Positions 8,676 to 16,575 of a stretch of DNA of 30,497 bases are shown here, piece by piece; within the stretch, counting starts at the first letter, position 1; each line of letters begins with the position of its first letter. The translations under genes were made by a program, and so were the position numbers. The stretch spans positions 1-30,497 of the forward strand of contig PLXC01000014.1 of assembly GCA_003151275.1 (NCBI GenBank). Reading direction: 5' to 3'. This DNA is from Candidatus Melainabacteria bacterium. GTDB lineage: Bacteria > Cyanobacteriota > Vampirovibrionia > Obscuribacterales > Obscuribacteraceae. The notes beneath the pieces are model-generated. The model worked only from the letters and a program-made list of their open reading frames with translations, was not told the DNA's origin and did no database searches.

Positions 8676-8840
8676 AGCGACCTTCCTCAATCACTTTCGT
8701 GCGCACAAACTGTAACACTATTTAGTCGTGCCTTAAATAAAACCCTGTAAGGGCAAGGCTCTCAGCTTTACATTCGATAATGCGGTTGGATTGGTAATGA
8801 TAGGGCATGGGTATGACCATTGGTGTCAAGCCAGGCTGTG

Positions 8841-9461
8841 ATGATGAACAGAATCGGCGTGTTAATAGTCGAAGATCACCAGGTCACGCTCGAGGGGCTG
8901 ACAACAGGCTTGTCGAGAGAGGCTGACATCGAAGTACTTGGGACTGCAACCACGTCTGATCAGGGTCTTGAGATGGCCGTGTCTCTGAAGCCGAATATCA
9001 TTTTGCTTGATTTGCATCTGCCTGGATCAACAGGTCCGAAAACAACCGTCAAGTCTTTTTGCAGCATTGATGGCGCTCACGTGATTGTGTTTTCAGGTGA
9101 AAATCGCATGGCGTTTATCCAGACAGTGCTCTCAATGGGCGTGGCTGGATATTTGCTCAAATCAGAAAATGTAGGCACCGTTGCTGATGCTATGCGCCAG
9201 GTGATGATCGGAAAAAAACCAGTCTTGTCGGCTGAACTCGTTTCCGGCGAAACTAAGGTAACTAGATCAGAACAAGAAGTGTTGAAAATGTTGGCGCGCG
9301 GCATGAAATATAACGAAATAGCCGAACGTAGACAAGCGTCACCGGCGACGGTGAGAAAGCAGTGTGAGTTGCTTCTTTTAAAACATGGTCTCGAGAGTCG
9401 CGAACAATTGATCGCCTGGGCAGTACAAAGTGGTTATGGGAATCTAGAGTTAGAGCCGTGA
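8841..9461 (+). CDS. NarL/FixJ-type response regulator
   Basis: The protein has 206 residues from this start. The receiver domain (about 1-125) has the acidic pair E11/D12, phospho-acceptor D57 in ILLDLHLPG, a Ser in VIVFSGE and the conserved Lys in GYLLKSEN. The C-terminus is a LuxR-type HTH (TRSEQEVLKMLARGMKYNEI through TVRKQ). It is a DNA-binding transcription factor paired with the kinase that overlaps it by 4 bp (GTGA). The start is uncertain: ATG at 8841 or 8844 fits the family best, while in-frame GTG 8823 and TTG 8820 also exist and no strong Shine-Dalgarno decides. Targets are unknown. Divergent cydAB is an obvious candidate because many such pairs respond to redox or oxygen. Confidence 0.85.
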   Translation: MMNRIGVLIVEDHQVTLEGLTTGLSREADIEVLGTATTSDQGLEMAVSLKPNIILLDLHLPGSTGPKTTVKSFCSIDGAHVIVFSGENRMAFIQTVLSMGVAGYLLKSENVGTVADAMRQVMIGKKPVLSAELVSGETKVTRSEQEVLKMLARGMKYNEIAERRQASPATVRKQCELLLLKHGLESREQLIAWAVQSGYGNLELEP

Positions 9462-10981
9462 ACCCAATTGTTGATCGAACTATTGACGAATTCCTCAAAT
9501 ATTTGAATGAGGTCATGCCTCCGCTGGTCGCCGATAAATTAGGCATAACCGAACGACTTGAGCGCGCCAGTGCCGTGAACAAGGTCGGCATAGAGTCTGG
9601 TCAATTTGGCCGTTTTAGTAACTTGCGTGAATATTCGAGCGTCGATATGGGCCGGCGTGCCCAGGCCGCTATTTATCAGTCGCTCTGGCTGCGCGAATTG
9701 GCCTACCGGATGGTGCCTGGCATCAAAGAATCAAACCCGAGCGCGGAGGAGTTCGCTGGCGAAGAAATAGAAGAAGCGACGCGGGCCCTGATGACTCTTT
9801 TGTTCGCAACCTTGAAAGGTCTGGCTCTTGAATTCAATGCCCTTGTCTCTGAAGTTCCGGCTCTGGCCCAACTGCGTTTAAGTACAACTGAAGTGAGCGA
9901 AGTTCGTGAGGATTCGGCCAATCAGGCTGTCGATTCTGATTCTGATAGAAAGCCTGTCCGAACTGGTAAGAATTCTGTCACTTATTTACGCTGCCGCGCT
10001 TCTTCGTCGACATGGAGTTTGTCAATGCGCGGAGCGCACGGACGCATTGAATTTTTTCTGGTGCCGGTGCTTGAAATATTTAAATTCTCACGTAGTGAAA
10101 CTCCAGGGCGATTGAAAAGTGTTCTTCAGATGGATGACAAAAGTGCGCCCGGAATATGGTCCATCGATTCCTTGCCCGCCGATCCCGATGAGCTTTATTA
10201 CTTGATTCGCGGCGTTTTCAAAACGTTAGTTTTTGCCTCTGCGCAGGGCTTGAAAGACGACATGATTGGACCAGCTATTTTTGAGAATTTAGAGGGGGCT
10301 GCATTACGAGCGACTGTGCGAGAGCTTTTGCTCGCCGAACAGAACATGGCTCAAAAGATTGTCAGTCAGCAAGAAGAAATTCAAAATCGCATTGCGCGCG
10401 ATTTGCATGATGCGGTGATTGCGGACATCATGACCCTAAAACGTCAACTGACCGGCGACCGTAAGTTGGACGATAGTGAGTTGATCGACGGTCTAGATCA
10501 GGTTTCCCAGAGACTGCGGGAAATATGTCATGACCTGGCTCCTCGCGATTTGATCGACTGGGGATTGAAAACAGTAATTGCCGATCTGCTGGAGCGGGTC
10601 GAGCAACGGACCGGCTGTGACTGCACTTTCGAGTGTGAACGTGATTTGCCGGAATTCCCTTACCCCGTCCAGTTGCATGTCTATAGAATCGTTCAAGAAT
10701 CACTGACAAACATTGAAAAGTATGCAGAGGCGTCGCGCATAGTCGTGAACATCGAGGTTTCCGATAACATTGCAAAATTCATCATTAGGGACAACGGCAA
10801 GGGCGTTGAGATAGGCGAAGTGGACGCTAGAAAAGCTAAAGAGGGCGGCACCGGTTTAAGTGGCACCAAAGAGCGCGCTGAAATGATTCGCTGTTACTAT
10901 CCGGCTCGGCTTAGATTTGAATCTGAACCCGGTAAAGGCTCCACGACAACGCTTGAAATGCGCTACAATGATTCAATATGA
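9458..10981 (+). CDS. Soluble HisKA_3-type sensor histidine kinase with a novel input domain
   Basis: The protein has 507 residues and a GTG start overlapping the regulator's stop. Residues 305-370 form a HisKA_3 dimerisation domain with phospho-acceptor H317 in RIARDLHDAV. Residues 405-505 form the ATPase domain with the N-box QESLTNIEKYAEA, G-box DNGKGV and GGTGLSG. This is the NarX/DegS subfamily that partners NarL-type regulators. There is no membrane segment, so it senses a cytoplasmic signal or partner. Residues about 106-262 resemble residues 116-256 of the protein encoded at 11204-12016. This region matches no sensor family I recognise (not PAS or GAF by eye). A helical linker, LLLAEQNMAQKIVSQQEE, connects it to the kinase core. 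Confidence 0.9.
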   Translation: MNPIVDRTIDEFLKYLNEVMPPLVADKLGITERLERASAVNKVGIESGQFGRFSNLREYSSVDMGRRAQAAIYQSLWLRELAYRMVPGIKESNPSAEEFAGEEIEEATRALMTLLFATLKGLALEFNALVSEVPALAQLRLSTTEVSEVREDSANQAVDSDSDRKPVRTGKNSVTYLRCRASSSTWSLSMRGAHGRIEFFLVPVLEIFKFSRSETPGRLKSVLQMDDKSAPGIWSIDSLPADPDELYYLIRGVFKTLVFASAQGLKDDMIGPAIFENLEGAALRATVRELLLAEQNMAQKIVSQQEEIQNRIARDLHDAVIADIMTLKRQLTGDRKLDDSELIDGLDQVSQRLREICHDLAPRDLIDWGLKTVIADLLERVEQRTGCDCTFECERDLPEFPYPVQLHVYRIVQESLTNIEKYAEASRIVVNIEVSDNIAKFIIRDNGKGVEIGEVDARKAKEGGTGLSGTKERAEMIRCYYPARLRFESEPGKGSTTTLEMRYNDSI

Positions 10982-11060
10982 GTGAAATCTCATATACGCA
11001 CGTGCTTGCCATTTCTTCCGCGCCTGTAAGGTTCTGACCACTACGTACACGATAAAGTGA

Positions 11061-11091
11061 AGACCAAATCGGTGATGTACAGATTGGGTCT
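11061..11091. other. Hairpin-forming inverted repeat upstream of the shared-domain protein
   Basis: AGACCAAATC (11061-11070) pairs with GATTGGGTCT (11082-11091) with one mismatch and an 11-nt loop. No T run follows, so it is more likely an operator or leader structure than a terminator. It lies between the kinase gene and the gene at 11204. Confidence 0.3.
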
Positions 11092-11203
11092 AGAAAACCA
11101 TAATAGATGAGTAGAAGAGGTGGGAGTGTTTGGCAAAGCTGAGCAGTGATCTGGCCCAGACTTGATGCGGAATTGGCTGTTGTCCAGCAAGGAGGCTTTT
11201 CTC

Positions 11204-12016
11204 ATGTGGGATAAGAAAAAGGGTGGCTCGGGTGGATCTTCAAAAGATCCAGGCAAAAGCCGCGATCCCAAAGAAACGCGCAAGTTTCTGGATAACCATC
11301 CGGCCAGACAGGGGGCTCTGCCGCGATCGGTTGATCGACAGGGCTTCGAGAACGGCGGTTTCGGGGATGTCAGCCCGGATGAGCGTGAAGCGGCGCTGTC
11401 GCAGCAGATTCTGGTATACCACGAGTCTCAAACGGCGGAGACCGGCAACGACTGGATGTACAAGCTCAAAGAAGACTCAATGCAGTATCTCGCTGAAAAA
11501 CGCGGCATCAATCTGCAGCAAATTTATCGAGAATCTATTTACAAGAAGGGCATAGAAACCCTAATCGACAAAATTTATGGCTTGTTGCAGCGCTATCAAT
11601 TTGAATTCAACCAGGTCGCTGGTGGCACCGAGCTGCACGTTTCTGGCACCATATCCGGTGACGTTACGGAAGTGACTCGATTCAACAAACTGCGCGAAGC
11701 AGAGGAAACCAAAACGTATTTCCGCGCCAGGATGTCGACACGCTCACACAGCCTCGTACTCAGGGGCAAAGATGATTGCATCGACTTTTACTTGATCCCA
11801 GTTAATAAAGTCATGGCCCTGAGTAAATCCGAAGTCGACTATCGTCCTTTGACCCGCATCCAAGTCAAGATATCCGAGCTTGGCATGATGTGGCGGATGT
11901 CTGATGGCAACCCGGCGGTGGATTCGTTGGATGAACTGTGTATGTGGCTATTTAGCGCCCTGATTCAAGTCACAAAAGAAGCCGCCAGCAAAGAAGAAGG
12001 CTCAGCTGCGGGCTAA
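11204..12016 (+). CDS. Unknown protein sharing the input domain of the adjacent histidine kinase
   Basis: The protein has 270 residues with a perfect AAGGAGG Shine-Dalgarno 8 nt before the ATG at 11204. An earlier in-frame start at 11162 is disfavoured because it would place that site inside the gene. Residues 1-50 are a charged Gly/Ser/Lys/Arg-rich tail. Residues 58-130 look helical. Residues 116-256 align by eye with kinase residues 106-262, for example FRARMSTRSHSLVLRG with LRCRASSSTWSLSMRG, DFYLIPV with EFFLVPV, and SLDELCMWLFSAL with DPDELYYLIRGVF. It has no kinase, receiver, DNA-binding or membrane segment. It may be a cytoplasmic sensor or adaptor that binds the same ligand or the kinase itself, but its function is unknown. 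Confidence 0.7.
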   Translation: MWDKKKGGSGGSSKDPGKSRDPKETRKFLDNHPARQGALPRSVDRQGFENGGFGDVSPDEREAALSQQILVYHESQTAETGNDWMYKLKEDSMQYLAEKRGINLQQIYRESIYKKGIETLIDKIYGLLQRYQFEFNQVAGGTELHVSGTISGDVTEVTRFNKLREAEETKTYFRARMSTRSHSLVLRGKDDCIDFYLIPVNKVMALSKSEVDYRPLTRIQVKISELGMMWRMSDGNPAVDSLDELCMWLFSALIQVTKEAASKEEGSAAG

Positions 12017-12117
12017 ATGCTTGGCAATAGCCGAAAAGATGGTTCTCAAGCCGTCACCGCATGCAGTGGCGCGACCGCGCACGACTGCTGTTAATGAAAG
12101 AGCGCTGTAGCGAAAGG

Positions 12118-12201
12118 AGCGCGGCGTGACGTGCGGATTGAGCGGGTCTAAGCGGAGGAGGCGAGGGCACCGAAGACGACGGAGCGTTTAAATGTAATTT
12201 C
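12118..12201 (+). repeat. Interspersed repeat, copy 1
   Basis: The copy starts with AGCGCGGCGTGACGTGCG, continues through GAGCGGGTCTAAGCGGAGGA and a CCGAAG segment, and ends with GACGGAGCG-TTTAAATG-TAATTTCG. The end holds a GGAG Shine-Dalgarno-like element and an ATG followed at once by TAA. Related copies are at 12202-12320 and, inverted, 26798-26869. Confidence 0.75.
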
Positions 12202-12320
12202 GCGGCATGACGTGCGAAACGAGCGGGTCTGAGCGGAGGAGGCGCCCTAGGGTGGCTTATGCAGCGAAGCTGCCCAGCCGAAAGGTACTGAAGCCGACGG
12301 AGCGTATAAATGTAATTTCG
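12202..12320 (+). repeat. Interspersed repeat, copy 2, with an internal insertion
   Basis: It follows copy 1 directly and shares GACGTGCG, GAGCGGGTCT-AGCGGAGGA, GGTACTGAAG and GACGGAGCGTATAAATG. About 35 bp are inserted in the middle, with CCCTAGGG and the hairpin GCAGC-GAA-GCTGC (12261-12273). The 430-bp gap 12017-12446 is thus mostly repeat sequence. A further palindrome, CCCC-TCTA-GGGG, lies near 12347-12358. Confidence 0.75.
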
Positions 12321-12446
12321 CTTATAAAGTATTATGCGGACGCAGCCCCTCTAGGGGTGGTTAAATTCCCTTATAGGTGGTAATAAGTTGTTAGCGCTAA
12401 GGCGCCGGACCGTGTGGCTAGCGGAATGTAAGGAGCTTGAGACGTC

Positions 12447-13385
12447 ATGCCCAGTTTGGAGATGTTGAAAAAACTGCTGGATGAATTTTCCGAAAAGGAG
12501 GCGCATACCCGCGAGGAAATCAATGTCATCACCGAGCAAATCGGCGAACTCGAGAAGCGCGTCTTAGCATCCCAGGTAAAACTCAGCACTGTCTCAGGCG
12601 ATCGTGAAAAAGTAAGAATGATGCAAGATCGGTATAGCGGTGGGTCCACCTTGACGTCAGGCGGTCAACTTAGCGGTCAAAACAGATCGTTGCCTGAAGA
12701 ACCAAAAGAGAAAGAGTCAAGAGCTAGACCTGGTCGCGCCGAACGAGCAGCAGCAGCAGCGGCTGCAGTGACGCCTGCTCCAGCTACTCCTCCTGCTCCC
12801 CCTCCAGCGCCCGAACCTGGCATCCCACCGGCGCCTCTGAACATGCGGGCATCCTCGACCAGATTACCGGCGGCCATACCGGCGGCCAAGCCCGTCTTAG
12901 AGACACCAGCTGAGACGTCAAGCCCGTTTTTGTCTGCTCCGGATCCTATTCCTGCTAGCCAGACGGTCTCCAATCCTTTCACCCCGGCTCAGCAGTCTCC
13001 GGCGGATCTTTTTACAGCGCCGCTACCCCAAGAGCCTGTGCCCGCGCCAGAAGTCGACGCAAACAGTGCTCAGCCTGTTGACACGACAGTGCAATCGAAT
13101 TACACGAGCTCTCAGCCAGTCGACACCGGAGCACCAACGAACGAGTCAAACAGCCCATTTTTCAGACCGACGAGTCGGCCGGATACTGCAGAGCCAACTT
13201 CTCTTCCCCAGGCAGAAGCGGTGCCGCAAACATTGATCCAACCGTCAGCGGACCCTCAACAAGCTCAGCCACAGCTAGTCTCCCAGCAAGACGATGCCTT
13301 AGCGCAGGTTCAAGACCTGGAAGAAGAAGAGCCTGACGATACTGTCAAGAGCATAAATGATGCGCTGCGTGGCTTGTTCCGTTAG
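12447..13385 (+). CDS. Coiled-coil protein with a long Pro/Ala-rich disordered region, function unknown
   Basis: The protein has 312 residues. Residues 1-60 are a heptad-patterned coiled coil (EMLKKLLDEFSEKEA then EEINVITEQIGELEKRV). Residues 75-285 are rich in Pro, Ala, Gln, Ser and Thr and probably disordered. The C-terminus is a short acidic plus helical motif (DLEEEEPDDTVKSINDALRG) that looks like an interaction tail. There is no signal peptide or membrane segment. AAGGAG lies about 10 nt upstream of the ATG. The layout of coiled coil, flexible linker and terminal helix suggests a scaffold or adaptor. It follows the two-component cluster but is separated by the repeat-filled gap, so cotranscription is uncertain. 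Confidence 0.7.
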   Translation: MPSLEMLKKLLDEFSEKEAHTREEINVITEQIGELEKRVLASQVKLSTVSGDREKVRMMQDRYSGGSTLTSGGQLSGQNRSLPEEPKEKESRARPGRAERAAAAAAAVTPAPATPPAPPPAPEPGIPPAPLNMRASSTRLPAAIPAAKPVLETPAETSSPFLSAPDPIPASQTVSNPFTPAQQSPADLFTAPLPQEPVPAPEVDANSAQPVDTTVQSNYTSSQPVDTGAPTNESNSPFFRPTSRPDTAEPTSLPQAEAVPQTLIQPSADPQQAQPQLVSQQDDALAQVQDLEEEEPDDTVKSINDALRGLFR

Positions 13386-13564
13386 GAACAAATAACAACA
13401 AGCGAAGAAAATTGATTGCCGCAGAAGAGTGTGCGCAGACAAGACGCAGAGCGTGCTCAGATAAGACACTCGTCATGTCTCATTTTTAGTTGTCTTTGAT
13501 AACATTGAGCCTGAGGGGTTCTCAGCGACCTCTCAATCCCAACTCAAGAAACAAAAACATAAGT

Positions 13565-13608
13565 CGAGCAGCTTTGCTGCAGCAGCCGAGCAGCTTTGCT
13601 GCACAGGC
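13565..13608. repeat. 22-bp tandem duplication of a GCAGC/GCTGC hairpin
   Basis: CGAGCAGCTTTGCTGCAGCA and a second near-identical unit lie back to back. Each contains the inverted repeat GCAGC-TTT-GCTGC (13568-13580 and 13590-13602). They sit just upstream of the biotinyl-carrier gene. Confidence 0.6.
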
Positions 13609-13639
13609 GCTCCACGGACAGAGAATCCTAGGATAAAAA

Positions 13640-13852
13640 ATGAAGCAAGTGACATCAATGATGGCAGGCGTAGTAATTGAAATACTCGTCAAGGCCGGTG
13701 ATCAGGTTACTGATGGACAAGAAGTAGCGATTCTCGAATCGATGAAGATGCAACTTCCAGTTCAATCTACGTTGGCTGGTAAGGTTAGTAGTATCAAGGT
13801 GAATAGCGGCGATTTCGTCAACGAGGGTGATCCCCTTCTAGATCTCGAATAA
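13640..13852 (+). CDS. Stand-alone biotinyl (biotin/lipoyl) carrier domain protein
   Basis: The 70-residue protein is a single biotin-carrier domain. ESMKMQLPV holds the Lys that is biotinylated (Met-Lys-Met), flanked by GVVIEILVKAGDQVTDGQ and the closing strand VNSGDFVNEGDPLLDLE. It resembles the small carrier YngHB of Bacillus and the C-terminal domain of acyl-CoA carboxylase alpha subunits. With HMG-CoA lyase and an enoyl-CoA hydratase next to it, it likely serves an acyl-CoA carboxylase such as methylcrotonyl-CoA carboxylase. No carboxylase subunits lie in the window, so the partner enzyme must be encoded elsewhere. The ribosome site is weak (AGGAT before ATAAAAAATG). Confidence 0.85.
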   Translation: MKQVTSMMAGVVIEILVKAGDQVTDGQEVAILESMKMQLPVQSTLAGKVSSIKVNSGDFVNEGDPLLDLE

Positions 13853-13932
13853 CCCTCGGGGTCTACGCACAAATGTGCAGCAAGCTTCTCGGCTGCTGCA
13901 ACCAAGCGGTCTATGCATGTGATGGTGTCTGG

Positions 13933-14907
13933 ATGTTGGAGCAACTCCCAAAAGAAGTTCGTGTTGTTGAAGTCGGTCCCAGAGATGGGCTTCAAAACGA
14001 AGAGAAACATGTCGCCACCGCGGATAAGGTCAAACTGATTCAAGCTCTTGCGGCTGCCGGTCTGCAATCGATAGAAATTACATCCTTCGTCAGTCCGAAG
14101 TGGATTCCTCAACTTGCGGACGGATTGGATGTCGCACGGGCAGTGCATCTCCCTGCCGATGTGACAGTGTCTGCACTTGTGCCGAATTTGAAAGGATATG
14201 AGTCGGCGAAGGCAGCTGGACTAAAACAAATCGCTCTGTTCATGTCAGCAAGCGAATCGCACAGTAAGAAGAACATCAATAAATCAATTCAAGAGGCTTT
14301 GCAAACGCTGAGCGAAGTAGCTAAGCAGGCGAAGCTGGATGGAAAAACAATCCGCTGCTATATCTCAGTGGTTTTTGAATGTCCGTACGAAGGTGCCGTG
14401 GCTCCCACGCAAGTCGTCCGTATTGTCAAAGCACTGCTCGCCATGGGCGTGGACGAAATATCTTTGGGCGATACGATTGGTGCGGCGACGCCTAATCAAG
14501 TAATCACTTTGATCAATCTTTTGAAAACACAAGTGCCGCTCGACAAATTGGCTCTTCACTTTCATGACACACGTGGAACCGCTTTGGCAAACGTGCTTGC
14601 TGGTCTCGATGCCGGCATAACAATTTTCGATTCGAGTTTAGGTGGTTTGGGCGGCTGCCCTTATGCACCTGGTGCGGCGGGAAATCTAGCCACAGAAGAT
14701 CTCGTTTATATGTTGCACGGACTGGGCATCAAAACCGGGATCGACCTGGAAAAATTAGTCGACGCCGGACAGTTAGCTGAACAAATACTTGGTAAGGAAT
14801 TACCAGGTCGTTACTTAAAAGCTAGCTTGGCTGGTCGAGCAAAGCAAGCACAGAAACTAGTGAAGCCGGCAGCGCAGGTGACAGGGCATGACAATGACCG
14901 AGGTTAG
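13933..14907 (+). CDS. Hydroxymethylglutaryl-CoA lyase
   Basis: The DRE-TIM-metallolyase fold begins with VRVVEVGPRDGLQNE, which includes the metal-binding Asp. ITSFVSPKWIPQLAD, SLGDTIGAATPNQV, the metal-binding His pair in LHFHDTRG and the catalytic Cys loop GLGGCPYAPGAAGN are all present. The enzyme splits HMG-CoA into acetoacetate and acetyl-CoA, the last step of leucine degradation. The family usually starts a few residues before the EVGPRDG motif, so ATG 13933 (324 aa) is preferred. An in-frame ATG at 13873 would add 20 Cys-rich residues, and neither start has a strong Shine-Dalgarno. The end overlaps the next gene by 20 bp. Confidence 0.9.
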   Translation: MLEQLPKEVRVVEVGPRDGLQNEEKHVATADKVKLIQALAAAGLQSIEITSFVSPKWIPQLADGLDVARAVHLPADVTVSALVPNLKGYESAKAAGLKQIALFMSASESHSKKNINKSIQEALQTLSEVAKQAKLDGKTIRCYISVVFECPYEGAVAPTQVVRIVKALLAMGVDEISLGDTIGAATPNQVITLINLLKTQVPLDKLALHFHDTRGTALANVLAGLDAGITIFDSSLGGLGGCPYAPGAAGNLATEDLVYMLHGLGIKTGIDLEKLVDAGQLAEQILGKELPGRYLKASLAGRAKQAQKLVKPAAQVTGHDNDRG

Positions 14908-15706
14908 CGAAAAGGTACTGCTTATAGAACGAGAAGAGAATCTCGTTTGGTTCAAGCTCAATCGACCAAAAGTGATGAATTGCTTGAATAGAGAATTGCT
15001 CAAATCATTGCTGTCGGCGTGCGACGAACTCAAAGACGATCGATCAGTCAGAGTAGTGGCGATCATCGGTTCCGGAATTAAAACATTCTGTGCTGGTGCC
15101 GATCTCACTGAAAGAAAAGGAATGAGTCAAGCAGAGGCGATTGAATATTTATTGATGATTCAGAAAACAATGAACGCGATTGAAGCGCTGCCGCAAGTTG
15201 TTATAGGGGCCATCAATGGCTCCGCATATGGTGGTGGCACCGAACTTGCCCTGGCTTGCGATTTGCGAGTCATGGCAGAGAATGCCGCCTTACGGCTCAC
15301 CGAAGTAACACTAGGAATTATCCCTGGAGCCGGTGGTACGCAGCGCCTACCTCGCTTAATCGGCAAGTCCAAAGCGAAGGAAATGATCCTCACGGCGGCT
15401 CCACTAATTGCATCGCGTGGTTACGATCTAGGTTTAATTCATCGCGTAGTGCCAGCAGCTACAAGCGGCGAGCATCACCAACCTTTGATCGATGAAGTGC
15501 GCAAATGGGCAAGTGAAATATCCGGATCGGCACCACTTTCATTGAAGCAAGCCAAGATAGCGATTGATCAAGGTTTCGATCGAGATCTGGATGCCGGTCT
15601 GGCCTTGGAAACTAGAGCATATCTACAGCTGATCAACAGTAAAGACCGGCTCGAAGGGCTGGCTGCTTTCGCTGAAAAACGTAAACCCGTCTACACCGGT
15701 GAATAA
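14888..15706 (+). CDS. Enoyl-CoA hydratase/isomerase family protein (possible methylglutaconyl-CoA hydratase)
   Basis: This 272-residue crotonase-fold protein has the oxyanion-hole segments GIKTFCAGADL and NGSAYGGGTELALACD. Both catalytic Glu positions are present, in GGGTELA and in TEVTLGIIPGAGGTQRL, so hydratase activity is expected. Its position after HMG-CoA lyase and a biotinyl carrier mirrors the Bacillus yngF-yngG-yngHB group. This makes 3-methylglutaconyl-CoA hydration (leucine pathway) the best guess over general beta-oxidation. Translation is coupled to the upstream gene by overlap. The next gene begins 4 bp after its stop. Confidence 0.88.
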   Translation: MTMTEVSEKVLLIEREENLVWFKLNRPKVMNCLNRELLKSLLSACDELKDDRSVRVVAIIGSGIKTFCAGADLTERKGMSQAEAIEYLLMIQKTMNAIEALPQVVIGAINGSAYGGGTELALACDLRVMAENAALRLTEVTLGIIPGAGGTQRLPRLIGKSKAKEMILTAAPLIASRGYDLGLIHRVVPAATSGEHHQPLIDEVRKWASEISGSAPLSLKQAKIAIDQGFDRDLDAGLALETRAYLQLINSKDRLEGLAAFAEKRKPVYTGE

Positions 15707-15710
15707 ATAG

Positions 15711-16385
15711 ATGAAGAATTTAAATCAGATCATCGAATCGCCGACTCGCGAAGCGCTTCCTCTGCCAGTTACGGCGCTTGTCCTGTGTGGTGGCAAGAGT
15801 CGCCGAATGGGCAGACCGAAAGCATTTCTTCCGTTCGAGGGAACGACAATGCTCGGTCATGTATTAGGCAAAGTGCGTGATCTTTTCAGTGAAGTTTTTC
15901 TCGTCGCCAATGAACCCGATAACTACGAAGACCTCGGTGTGGATGTGGTCAAGGATATTTTGCCTTATCGCGGACCGCTCGGGGGAATTCTCTCCGGTCT
16001 TCTGGTCGCCAAACACGAGTACTCGTTTGTGATCGCCTGTGACATGCCCCTTGTGGATAAACGTTTGATTCGGGAGATGACCGCTGCTAGACACGGCAAT
16101 GATGTTGTTGTGCTTGCTCACGATCTAGGTGTCGAACCGCTCCTCGGTGTGTATTCGAAGAACTGCATCAAGCCCCTTGAAGAATCATTATTTGCAGGCA
16201 ATCTGAGTTTGCAAGAATTCCTATCCGGGCTGAAGGCCCAGACCTATTCGTACGATGCGGATTACTCGAACACTGATCACTTGCCCGCATTTTTCAATAT
16301 CAATACACCGCAGGATTACTCCAAAGTAATCATGGGTGCTAACGCGGGCGTGCATCCATTCCCAGCAAAACGGCACGCCAATTAG
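15711..16385 (+). CDS. mobA: Molybdenum cofactor guanylyltransferase
   Basis: The 224-residue protein has the MobA nucleotide-binding start ALVLCGGKSRRMGRPKAFLPF, the GPLGGILSGL segment, the metal-binding IACDMPLVD and the late FFNINTPQDY motif. It transfers GMP from GTP to molybdopterin to make the bis-MGD form of the cofactor. It begins 4 bp after the hydratase gene with GGTGA as a ribosome site, so it is probably cotranscribed with the acyl-CoA genes. No molybdoenzyme is visible here. Confidence 0.9.
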   Translation: MKNLNQIIESPTREALPLPVTALVLCGGKSRRMGRPKAFLPFEGTTMLGHVLGKVRDLFSEVFLVANEPDNYEDLGVDVVKDILPYRGPLGGILSGLLVAKHEYSFVIACDMPLVDKRLIREMTAARHGNDVVVLAHDLGVEPLLGVYSKNCIKPLEESLFAGNLSLQEFLSGLKAQTYSYDADYSNTDHLPAFFNINTPQDYSKVIMGANAGVHPFPAKRHAN

Positions 16386-16392
16386 ACGTGCC

Positions 16393-16422
16393 GTCGAAAG
16401 TCCGTAAGTCGAAGATCCGTAA
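16393..16422 (+). repeat. 15-bp tandem duplication after mobA
   Basis: GTCGAAAGTCCGTAA is followed directly by GTCGAAGATCCGTAA. It lies just past the mobA stop in the convergent gap to aceA and has no evident function. Confidence 0.5.
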
Positions 16423-16503
16423 GTTCCTTTGAGCCTGCACTACTTAGATTAATCCTAGGATAGCCTGGGCAGCAAGCTGCTCGGCATAATCAGTTCGATT
16501 GTC

Positions 16504-16523
16504 GGCCCGGATAAATCCGGTCC
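16504..16523. terminator. Hairpin in the mobA/aceA convergent gap
   Basis: GGCCCGGAT (16504-16512) pairs with ATCCGGTCC (16515-16523) with one mismatch. A smaller hairpin, GCAGC-AA-GCTGC, lies at 16469-16480. The gap separates two converging genes, so termination is likely here. Neither hairpin has a T run, so the call is tentative. Confidence 0.3.
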
Positions 16524-16575
16524 GCACAGAACGGTTTGTCTGCTCGCCCTTGTACTCCTGAGCCTTGTCTTGGGA

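Noticed and set aside
11162..11203. Earlier start for the shared-domain protein
   Set aside because: A perfect AAGGAGG site at 11189-11195 points to the ATG at 11204.
16485..16525. TTCGATT segment resembling a tRNA T-loop
   Set aside because: No flanking 5-bp T stem, no anticodon arm and no acceptor pairing could be drawn.
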